Shown here piece by piece: positions 57,306 to 64,000 of a DNA stretch of 64,000 nucleotides; position 1 is the first letter of the stretch, and the number at the start of each line of letters is the position of its first letter. The DNA lies in NCBI RefSeq assembly GCF_000428105.1, contig NZ_KE386624.1, forward strand, positions 1-64,000. Direction: 5' to 3'. Under the pieces are notes generated by a model, which was not told the DNA's origin, searched no databases, and was given only the letters and a program-made list of their open reading frames with translations. The stretch is from Bacteroides pyogenes DSM 20611 = JCM 6294. Its GTDB lineage: Bacteria > Bacteroidota > Bacteroidia > Bacteroidales > Bacteroidaceae. A program made the translations under genes and the position numbers.

Positions 57306-58775
57306 TTACTCAATGGATAATTTACGAATTACTCTGTTATACGTATCTGCCACGTATACAGTCTGTCCATCTTGACTGACCGCTACTCCAAAAGGGAAAT
57401 TGAATTTTGCGATATCCGGACCTCCATCCTGATGGCCTTTGGAACCGGGTATACCGATGGCTGTAGTCACAGTCGCTTTATCCTGCGGAAGCGTTGTATC
57501 GATAGTACGTATGCAACAATTCCCGGAGTCGGCGATATACAGTTTCCCGTCTTTCGTAAAGCAGATCTGACGAGGATATTTGAATTTTGCATTCTTCAGC
57601 AATCCGTCTTCCCAGCCTTTACCGGCAACGATTCCTTCCCAGCATGCTTTTCCGGCATAGGGTTCGCCGTGGTATTCGTTAATATCTTTATCTTCCAACT
57701 GGTCGATATCCACAGTCCAAATCTCGTGCTTATCAGCCAGGCAGATAAAAAGCTTGTTTGTTTCAATCGGACTAAAGCTTATGTATGTGTCTCCTCCCCC
57801 ATGCACTCCGATACTTTTCAACAGCACTTCCGTACGTCTTGTTTTCGGGTTGATACGCACCAACTGACCGTTATACATCACAGTATAAAGTTGCTTGTCA
57901 TTCTTATTCACCACAAAGCTATACTTCCAGTTTCTCGTATCGATCTCCGGATATTGCTCATTCTTCAGCGCCAACAATTTACGGGGTTGATAATCCAATG
58001 CTTTGGCCATAGCCAGATAATGCATCCCCAAATCCGCCGGCACATATACCGTCTCCAATCCTTTCTCATCGGAAAAGGCCGGAGCATTGGGGCGCTCTAT
58101 CTGATTCTCGGAAAGGAGAACTACATCCTTTCTCGTCAACGAAGCTTTCAAGACATTACCGCTTGAACCGTTTCCATCGGTTTTCTTACAATAAATATCA
58201 CCGCCTTTTTCCGCGCTACCCGAGTCGAACGTACGCTCGACAATAAAGATGTTGTCTTCATCGTCCAAACAGATAAATCCCGGAGCCGACAAAGTCGTTG
58301 AGTTCAAATCCGCCGCTTTAGTTGGCTGAGGATCCGTAGACACCTGCCCTATTACAGTAGTCACCGAAGTTTGAGTCTTGTAAATAAAAGGATGGGAAGA
58401 CTTGCCCGAATATACTTCTTCTTTTCCGGGCATCTTCCGTTCTACAACTAAATCAATGTTACGCTTGTAAGTAAGTCCGGAAGGGACATACACATAAAGT
58501 TTCTCACCGTTAGACGAAACCAGACCGCCTTTACGCCTTACTTGGTCTTCGTCAACAAAATACACACTCAGTCCGGTTGTGTCCGCACCGAAGTTTTTCC
58601 CCTCAATAATCATAGGGGTCGCAATTCCTCCCGAGTCGGGATAAAAATCTTCAATAACAATGTCCTGATTGGGGTTAAAGGCTGTACCGCCGCCTGAATC
58701 TTTTTTGTCGGAACAAGACATGACCCAACAGCAGATGTAAACTGCCCCCAGCAGTTTCAGTGTTGTGTTTCTCAT
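57306..58775 (-). CDS. IPT/TIG-NHL-repeat lipoprotein, first gene of phase-variable operon
   Basis: A 489-residue lipoprotein (lipobox CCWVMSCSDKKD). An IPT/TIG Ig-like domain at about 35-130 (FYPDSGGIATPMIIEGKNFG) is followed by an NHL-type six-bladed propeller (LSAPGFICLDDEDNIFIVE, KYPRQICFTKDGKLYIADSGN, NFPFGVAVSQDGQTVYVADTYN). Such proteins commonly accompany SusCD pairs in operons for host glycans. It is promoter-proximal: its ATG is about 180 bp from the inverted repeat of the invertible segment, with no promoter of its own visible between. Confidence 0.86.
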   Translation of the reverse strand: MRNTTLKLLGAVYICCWVMSCSDKKDSGGGTAFNPNQDIVIEDFYPDSGGIATPMIIEGKNFGADTTGLSVYFVDEDQVRRKGGLVSSNGEKLYVYVPSGLTYKRNIDLVVERKMPGKEEVYSGKSSHPFIYKTQTSVTTVIGQVSTDPQPTKAADLNSTTLSAPGFICLDDEDNIFIVERTFDSGSAEKGGDIYCKKTDGNGSSGNVLKASLTRKDVVLLSENQIERPNAPAFSDEKGLETVYVPADLGMHYLAMAKALDYQPRKLLALKNEQYPEIDTRNWKYSFVVNKNDKQLYTVMYNGQLVRINPKTRRTEVLLKSIGVHGGGDTYISFSPIETNKLFICLADKHEIWTVDIDQLEDKDINEYHGEPYAGKACWEGIVAGKGWEDGLLKNAKFKYPRQICFTKDGKLYIADSGNCCIRTIDTTLPQDKATVTTAIGIPGSKGHQDGGPDIAKFNFPFGVAVSQDGQTVYVADTYNRVIRKLSIE

Positions 58776-58958
58776 TTTAACGTGTTTTTAAAAATTAGTG
58801 AATAGATAAAATAGTTTTTCTCACTTATAAGAGAATCGAGTGTTTTATTTTAATGTATCAATTTTGTTTTATAATCAGTAAAATGCTAATTTTCTCATTG
58901 TGTTTATGAATTGGTTCAATCATATTTAGATTCCAGGTCATATTTAGATTCCAAGTCC
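58776..58958 (-). promoter_or_regulatory. Leader between the invertible segment and the operon
   Basis: 183 bp of AT-rich sequence with no TAnnTTTG box pointing at the operon and no convincing frame. It includes an 18-bp tandem duplication, TCATATTTAGATTCCAGG (58920-58937) and TCATATTTAGATTCCAAG (58938-58955), next to the recombination site. With the invertible promoter turned ON it would form a 5' leader of about 210 nt. Confidence 0.6.
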
Positions 58959-59258
58959 GTTACTTTGTAGGTAACGGGAAACCTTTGCCCGAACCGTATT
59001 AAAGCATCTATATATGGAAAAACTCTTAAGAAAGTCGACAACTATTTTACCCCTGCTTCCGGACGGCGGCAGAGGGGAGGGGACCCTTTCTCAAAGAATA
59101 AAGAAAATTAATGGGTACCTAAAATAAAAAGTCACATTGATTTACTTGTTCTGTTCTTTTTTTTATCGTTAATCTGAAAAAAAAAGAATTTTATTTGTTT
59201 TTTGAAAGAAAAATACTCATATTTGCACCCAATATTTTCCCGTTACCTACAAAGTAAC
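58959..59258. repeat. Invertible promoter segment bounded by 23-bp inverted repeats
   Basis: The arms are 58959-58981 and 59236-59258, identical over 23 bp in opposite orientation. Each arm contains GTTACTTTGTAGGTAAC (or its complement): 5-bp half-sites GTTAC/GTAAC around a 7-bp spacer TTTGTAG, the shape of a tyrosine-recombinase crossover site. The roughly 254 bp between them contain a promoter (59194-59225) that points right in this sequence, away from the SusCD/M60 operon. A recombinase gene fragment lies 10 bp beyond the right arm. The inversion itself is inferred. Confidence 0.78.
59194..59225 (+). promoter_or_regulatory. Promoter inside the invertible segment (now facing away from the operon)
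   Basis: TTTG (59194-59197), 20 bp, CATATTTG (59218-59225): one mismatch to TAnnTTTG. RNA would start at about 59231, five bases inside the right repeat. After inversion the same promoter would read into the IPT/NHL gene. Confidence 0.65.
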
Positions 59259-59268
59259 AGACAAAAAA

Positions 59269-59736
59269 TCAGACTACTAATCCATATCCTGAACGTTTTA
59301 CAAAATCGACTACCCTTCTGTTGGCTTCATCAATTTTCTTGTTTCTGAAAGGTTTCAAATAAGTTTCCGTCACCGTAATGGAAGAATGCCCCATGGCTTC
59401 GGAAATGATGCCGGGGTGTATCTCGCAATGGTAAGCCGTGGTGGCCCATGTGTGACGGGCGGTGTACGAACTAAGCCGGTCGGCAAGGCCGAGACGCTTA
59501 CCCAATAATGCCAGACGGTAGTTGAAGCTGCGCAATGCCAGCTGATACTCGCGGTATGCCTCGCGACTGCCTTCCCGACTCCGAAGAATCGGGAAAAGGT
59601 AGGGGCTGTGGGGGTTGCGGTCCTTGTGCTTTTTCAGCAGCAGTATGGCTTCGGGAGTGAGCGTCACCGACAGGGAGCGACCGGTCTTGCGGCGGCGGTA
59701 GGTGATGACATTACCCCGTAAATGAAGATTAAACAA
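59269..59736 (-). pseudogene. Tyrosine recombinase, C-terminal fragment
   Basis: About 155 residues of a Bacteroides-type tyrosine recombinase catalytic domain. GNVITYRRRKTGRSLSVTL begins just after the usual first catalytic Arg region, SSYTARHTWATTA holds the second Arg and the His, and GHSSITVTETYLK holds the last His and nucleophilic Tyr. The N-terminal DNA-binding domain and first catalytic Arg are missing. In frame upstream of about 59740 are stop codons, and no more homologous sequence is recognisable before the S-layer gene. It is therefore inactive. Its 3' end abuts the right inverted repeat, the normal place of a cognate inversion enzyme. Confidence 0.8.
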
Positions 59737-59830
59737 ATCTTATCAAAACAATCGTTGCATTCTCACTCAAACAACCCTCCAGCTCATCTCATAACAAGAG
59801 AGAAAACACAAAGACCGTTTTTATTAGTAT

Positions 59831-59863
59831 AAAGGTGTTCCCTTTCGGAAAGAGAACACCTTT
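59831..59863. terminator. Hairpin terminator after the S-layer-like gene
   Basis: AAAGGTGTTC (59831-59840) pairs with GAACACCTTT (59854-59863), and CTTTC/GAAAG pairs inside. Suits leftward RNA from the large gene and rightward RNA from the invertible promoter. Confidence 0.7.
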
Positions 59864-59906
59864 CTTTTAGTCAATTATCAAAGCTCTTCAAAGAACTCTT
59901 CTTGAT

Positions 59907-62900
59907 TTATCTTTTCGGATTTACAGTGATAACCAGCTTGGCAGAAGTCGTTCCCCAACCGTAAGTTACGGTAGCAGGTATAGTAATCGTATACTTATAT
60001 CCTACAGGAGAACCAACGTTTTCATATCTCACTGTGTTACCATCCTGTACCAGTGTAGCTCCGGAAGGCAATTGATGATTGTTGTATTCCAAGCTTGTCG
60101 TAGCCTTAGTCACATCAAGCTTAACATCAGTGAATGGTCCGTAGAAATCCCAATATTTACCGGCAACCCAGTTATCAGTAATTTTCGTCTTAATCACCCA
60201 CTTCCAGTCACCAGAGGTTTGTCCGTTAGTTGTACCGTCATACTCAGGCATAGCAGTAGGAGTATGAGGAACTTCTGTCCATTCTCCCGGAACCCATTCG
60301 TACTCAGCAGGCACATACTTGATATCTTTAATATAAGTATACTCAACCTCCTGACCTTCAAGGATCTTCACTTCAGTGTATTCAGTTTCACCTACTTTCT
60401 CATAGTTACTGTAAAGATTATGCTGGCCGATAAAGCTTTGAACTTGTGCTTCGAGATCAGCATCTACTGCATCCTTAGTCAACTTAGGTTCATTCACGTA
60501 GAACGTTTTATTTCCCCATACAATTAAGCCACCAATTTTCTTTATTTTATATGTTGCATGACCCGTGTACATGGTAAGATTCACACCGGCAGTGAATGAA
60601 ACTGTACCTGTCTCAACACTAAACTCAGCCTCTTTCACAAGCTCGTAATGACCTTCTGTCCAAGCATATTGAGGAACGTAAGTGTTTTCCCAGAATCCTA
60701 CAGTTTTATTCAGTTTCTCCCAATAAGGAGCTACAATAGGCTCACCTCTCCAGTCTGTCAGCAGACCATTGTGTTGGAAATCAGCTACATCACCACCATC
60801 AACCGCATCGGTAACTTCAACGCCACCAGGCATATTCAAGTTCACAGGACGGATGAATGTTACCATAAACTCATTTACAGTGATAACATCACCGCTATTA
60901 AGTTTGTATTTGTGTGCAACTACAGCCTGCAGACCTTTCGAACTGTTCAGAGCTTTTTTCACTGCTTCATTACTCTTATCCAAAGAAATAATAACACCAT
61001 CAAGTTTCACACCCGCCATCACAGTAGAAGTAGGAGTACCGTTATTATAAGTCCTAATTATTTCATATTTATCTTCGGTACATGTACCCGCTGGCATATT
61101 CACTTGATAGGTAGAATAAGCTTCCAATATAGATCTCTTGAATACACATTCCTCAGCCGGTGATTCAGGAGTTTGCGGAACTGCCACGTTCACTCTATAT
61201 GCTACGTATGTGTCACCGTCTTTTTCCCAATAAAGATCATTCTCTTTCTTATTCAGTGTAAATTGCGGCAATACCACTTTCACATTGAATTTGAAGAATA
61301 CTCTTTGCGGATATTCAGAAGAAGCAAGCTTGTTCTTAACAACCAGCGTAGCCACTAAATTAGCTCCTCCGGCACCGATAGCACCTACTTCACCATGTTT
61401 GAACTGCCAAGTTACTTTTTTAGTAGCCGTGCCTTGTTCGGATACACCTGCAATAAGCTGCGGTTTGGAGATATTGGAAGCCGAACCATTCTTAGTTACT
61501 TCCGCTTTTTCCAGTTCATATATACTCCAGAATTCTTCATGGCTCATTCCTGTTTCTTTACCGTTGGTAATCACACGATACAAGTTTTCACGCATGTATC
61601 TTTCTGAGATTTCATATTTCTCGGTTAAAGTGCTCTCACATTTGTAAACAATGTCGTCATAGGAGATACCGGCGCCGATATACATATCAGGTACTTTCAC
61701 CGCTACAATTTCCACTTTCACAAAACCGCGACGAACAACGCGACCAGCCTCGTCAACCAATTCAACTTTGAGGATCGGAGTACGGCCAATAGCCTCTTTA
61801 TTAAAACCTTCTGCCTGGAAAATTCCTTTTTCCGCATCGTTACACTTAATCCATTCCTGCTGATTGGTTTGAGTTCCCTCCGAAGAAATATTGTACTCAG
61901 AGCTTGCTACGGCAAACCGATATGACAACTTATAGTCTGCAACAGGGAATTCTTCATGATTACCATTAGCGAAGCAAGTAGCAACCAATTCCTTCAAATC
62001 GAAAGTTTTGTCATAAGCCATCTTATAACGGGCTTCTTGATCTTTACATGCATTGAAAGTCAAAGCATAATGAGCGTTATCGCCGTCTTCCAAAGTTGCT
62101 TTATCAGCAATACGAACATCCTTTTTACTCAAAATGAAGTCTTTAACCGCCACATAGGGAGAAGTAATAATAACGTCTGTTTCTTCTTTATCAATGGCCT
62201 CGCCTTTCAACATAGCCTGCAAAGCAATGATATTGATTTTATTCCATTCATTATCATTGGGTAACATGTTGCTCCATGCGTTCAAGCGACGTAATTGGAA
62301 ATCTACCGTACCTGTCACGGGATTCAATACCGGTTCTCCTTCTATTTCAACCAAACTGCTGGTATTAAGGGCGCGCCCTCGTCCGGTTACATATTGGTAA
62401 AACGTTCCAAGTTCAGCCCGACGATCAATATACTGATAATCTGCATTTTTCAGCTTAAAGCTTACAGGATTGAAATGATAGCTGGCAGTAGCTAAGTTGG
62501 CGGTAGAATGTTTATATACTCCCGGAATCTCCGCATTCTCATTTGCCGGCATGGCATCATAATTCAAAGAATTGAATTTGATAGCTTCGATTCCATCAAC
62601 AAAATAGTTAGGAGCAAATTTAATGCTTGTCAAACGCGAAGTGATCAGTGTATGGAGCATTGCCAAATCGGGCATAATCTCCTCACTAATCTTTTTATTG
62701 ATACTTGTGATATCGCCCTTGATGTTTGTCAATTCCTCCCGTATCTGCGGCAATTCTCTTTCAACTCTCTCCTTGAGCGCGTTGAAATCTTGACGCAGTG
62801 TAGCAATCAAGGCTTTCAATCCGGTTCCCTCGGTAAATATTTCCTTCCAAAGCTTGTCTATTTTACCCTCGGCAACTCCAAGATCGGCACGAAGTTGTTC

Positions 62901-63557
62901 CAATTTGTCGCCTTGTTCTTCAAACATACCTTCACTCAGTTCCTGATATGCTTGCAGAGCTCTGATCTGAGTAAGCAAATCCTGCTCCAATGCGGTAGAG
63001 GTACCGATAAGTTTGAAAATATCCTCAATGTCCTTGGTATTTTTAGCAACAGCACCGGTCTTAAGCGTATTCAGACCTTCTTGAATACCATCGATTCTAC
63101 CGCCCAAAGCAGCAACGGCAGCATCGTACACATCTTGACTCACCTTGCCTGCAATTTGTTCCTCAAGCAAAGTCTTCAAAGTAGCTATTTCAGCTTTAGC
63201 TGCTTCTATAGCTTCTGTTTTCGCAGTTGCAGCCGCAGCAATTGCAGTTTGAGCTTTTGCTTCAGCTTCTTGAGCTTTGGCCATAGCATCGTCACCGGCT
63301 GTTTTAGCAGCATCAGCTGCAGCTTGCGCTTTAGCGGCAGCATCTTTAGCGGCATCAGCAGTTGTCTTAGCGGCATCTAAAGCAGACTCCAAAGTTTTGA
63401 GCTGGTTTGCAATGGTCTCCATCGCAGCTCCCTTTTTGTCAATCTGCTCTTGCAAGCCCTTGATGTCGTCATCGTAGTCTTTACAAGACGTGAATGTACC
63501 TGTAGTAGTCGCAAGTAATGCGCCGAACAGGGCAACACTTAAAAACTTTTTGTTCAT
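59907..63557 (-). CDS. Large S-layer-like surface lipoprotein
   Basis: A protein of about 1216 residues from MNKKFLSVALFGALLATT with lipobox GTFTSCKDYDDDIKGLQ. Residues about 25-310 are a long coiled coil, including an Ala/Lys/Glu-rich stretch of AAAKAQAAADAAK type and a second heptad region up to KISEEIMPDLAMLHTLI. The rest (about 315-1216) is made of beta-rich domains. The CKDYDDDI start and overall plan match the phase-variable S-layer protein family of Bacteroides (BT1927 group), which coats the cell and shields it from complement. A recombination site like that of the neighbouring operon lies about 300 bp upstream, so it too is probably switched by inversion. ATG 63557 is chosen over 63614 for the signal peptide. 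Confidence 0.82.
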   Translation of the reverse strand: MNKKFLSVALFGALLATTTGTFTSCKDYDDDIKGLQEQIDKKGAAMETIANQLKTLESALDAAKTTADAAKDAAAKAQAAADAAKTAGDDAMAKAQEAEAKAQTAIAAAATAKTEAIEAAKAEIATLKTLLEEQIAGKVSQDVYDAAVAALGGRIDGIQEGLNTLKTGAVAKNTKDIEDIFKLIGTSTALEQDLLTQIRALQAYQELSEGMFEEQGDKLEQLRADLGVAEGKIDKLWKEIFTEGTGLKALIATLRQDFNALKERVERELPQIREELTNIKGDITSINKKISEEIMPDLAMLHTLITSRLTSIKFAPNYFVDGIEAIKFNSLNYDAMPANENAEIPGVYKHSTANLATASYHFNPVSFKLKNADYQYIDRRAELGTFYQYVTGRGRALNTSSLVEIEGEPVLNPVTGTVDFQLRRLNAWSNMLPNDNEWNKINIIALQAMLKGEAIDKEETDVIITSPYVAVKDFILSKKDVRIADKATLEDGDNAHYALTFNACKDQEARYKMAYDKTFDLKELVATCFANGNHEEFPVADYKLSYRFAVASSEYNISSEGTQTNQQEWIKCNDAEKGIFQAEGFNKEAIGRTPILKVELVDEAGRVVRRGFVKVEIVAVKVPDMYIGAGISYDDIVYKCESTLTEKYEISERYMRENLYRVITNGKETGMSHEEFWSIYELEKAEVTKNGSASNISKPQLIAGVSEQGTATKKVTWQFKHGEVGAIGAGGANLVATLVVKNKLASSEYPQRVFFKFNVKVVLPQFTLNKKENDLYWEKDGDTYVAYRVNVAVPQTPESPAEECVFKRSILEAYSTYQVNMPAGTCTEDKYEIIRTYNNGTPTSTVMAGVKLDGVIISLDKSNEAVKKALNSSKGLQAVVAHKYKLNSGDVITVNEFMVTFIRPVNLNMPGGVEVTDAVDGGDVADFQHNGLLTDWRGEPIVAPYWEKLNKTVGFWENTYVPQYAWTEGHYELVKEAEFSVETGTVSFTAGVNLTMYTGHATYKIKKIGGLIVWGNKTFYVNEPKLTKDAVDADLEAQVQSFIGQHNLYSNYEKVGETEYTEVKILEGQEVEYTYIKDIKYVPAEYEWVPGEWTEVPHTPTAMPEYDGTTNGQTSGDWKWVIKTKITDNWVAGKYWDFYGPFTDVKLDVTKATTSLEYNNHQLPSGATLVQDGNTVRYENVGSPVGYKYTITIPATVTYGWGTTSAKLVITVNPKR

Positions 63558-63662
63558 AATAAAAACTTTTAATTTATAAATTAAAGGAAAAATAAAATTG
63601 GTTCTCTCATTCAACTTCTATAATTAATTTAATATCTCATTTTTCATTTGCTCTTTATACGT

Positions 63663-63806
63663 TTATGTAATTATCGTACTCGCACATAAATAGCCTATTA
63701 ATACTCCCCAAAAAGCTCCAATAAGCATTCCGCAAAGCAAAGCCATATATATGACCGATAGTATGCCGTCTTCGCACCTTTCATCTTTATTTATTGTTTT
63801 TATCAT
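63663..63806 (-). CDS. 47-residue single-pass membrane peptide
   Basis: ATG at 63806 to TAA at 63663. The N-terminal 15 residues are polar (MIKTINKDERCEDG). One hydrophobic helix with glycine zipper spacing follows (YMALLCGMLIGAFWGVLIGY). No family is recognised. It lies between the recombination site (63855-63877) and the S-layer-like gene, so it would be first in the same transcript. Coding potential is judged only from the clean membrane helix and context. Confidence 0.5.
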   Translation of the reverse strand: MIKTINKDERCEDGILSVIYMALLCGMLIGAFWGVLIGYLCASTIIT

Positions 63807-63844
63807 TGCATATATAAAAAAGTAGTAATGTACATGTTTGAGTC

Positions 63845-64000
63845 ATTCCAAACCGTTACTTCGTAGGTAACGGGAAAACCTTTGCCCGGACGCTTTTAAA
63901 GCATCTATGGTATGGAAAAACTCTTAAAAAAGTCGAAAAATGTATTACCCCTGCTTCCGGATGGCGGCAGAGGGGAGGGAGTCTTTTTTCAAAAATTAGA
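63845..64000. repeat. Second copy of the recombination site and segment (about 85% identical to 58945-59105)
   Basis: The site GTTACTTCGTAGGTAAC (63855-63871) and GGGAAA after it match the left arm at 58959. Homology continues to the window end, with shared blocks AAAGCATCTAT, GGAAAAACTCTTAA, ACCCCTGCTTCCGGA and GGCGGCAGAGGGGAGGG. Both copies have the same orientation, and each lies upstream of a leftward surface-protein gene. The 7-bp spacer differs by one base (TTCGTAG here, TTTGTAG at 58959). The partner inverted repeat must be outside the window. Confidence 0.8.

Noticed and set aside
59100..59236. A minus-strand promoter inside the invertible segment that would make the operon ON in this orientation
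   Set aside because: The only candidate, CAAAGAAT near 59095 (read leftward ATTCTTTG), lacks the TA of the -7 box and has no matching -33.
59269..59736. Calling this an active integrase and the right part of the window an integrative element
   Set aside because: It lacks the N-terminal half and one catalytic Arg, and no mobilisation genes, tRNA attachment site or direct repeats were seen.
63180..63450. The Ala/Lys-rich repetitive stretch as a CRISPR or tandem DNA repeat
   Set aside because: It is in frame within the S-layer-like gene and encodes a coiled coil. There is no regular repeat/spacer pattern. No CRISPR array was found anywhere in the window.

Overview
The window looks like chromosomal DNA of a gut Bacteroides (or close Bacteroidales relative). 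The evidence is a capsule locus led by a UpxY-type antiterminator, two SusC/SusD operons, lipoproteins with short N-terminal signal peptides, BACON domains, an S-layer-type surface protein, and promoters of the Bacteroides type (TTTG, about 19 bp, then TAnnTTTG).

Region 1 (1-15.2 kb, all leftward) is a capsular polysaccharide operon. In transcription order it runs: upxY, a membrane-bound FlaA1/CapD-type dehydratase, ugd, a UDP-glucuronate 4-epimerase, an inserted IS1182-like element, a TviC/WbpP-type epimerase, a TviB/WbpO-type dehydrogenase, a Wzx flippase, a Wzy polymerase and three GT4 glycosyltransferases. It is bounded on the left by the end of an IS982-type transposase. The enzymes predict an acidic glycan built from UDP-GlcA/GalA and UDP-GalNAcA. 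The promoter-distal genes are visibly more AT-rich than capD and upxY.

Region 2 (15.4-22.1 kb) is housekeeping: a periplasmic glycerophosphodiesterase, a DUF308 membrane protein, a TrpG/PabA amidotransferase, cytosolic asparaginase, an orphan CheY-like receiver, a hemerythrin/RIC protein paired with a LuxR regulator whose receiver domain is degenerate, and a divergent flavodoxin + DUF2023 pair. The 660-bp gap at 19.0-19.66 kb appears to encode one or two small RNAs, one with six AGGUA(A) repeats.

Region 3 (22.2-34.6 kb, leftward) is one operon: a short secreted protein, a SusC with an STN domain, SusD, a DUF4843 lipoprotein, a PKD-like lipoprotein and three TlpA-type thioredoxin-fold proteins.

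Region 4 (35.1-46.1 kb) holds a TonB receptor with a His-rich membrane peptide, an AspT-like transporter, a CDF metal exporter, an orphan TrpB, and a kdgK-eda operon divergent from its LacI-type regulator with clear palindromic operators.

Region 5 (46.2-64 kb, leftward) is a phase-variation region. An IPT/NHL-SusC-SusD-lipoprotein-BACON/discoidin-M60 peptidase operon (probable mucin/glycoprotein use) lies behind a roughly 300-bp segment bounded by 23-bp perfect inverted repeats. The only good promoter in that segment points away from the operon, so the sequenced orientation is predicted OFF. A fragment of a tyrosine recombinase abuts the distal repeat. A second copy of the same site and about 150 bp of the segment recur upstream of a large S-layer-like gene at the right edge.

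All assignments come from reading the sequence and from family knowledge. No database search was run.
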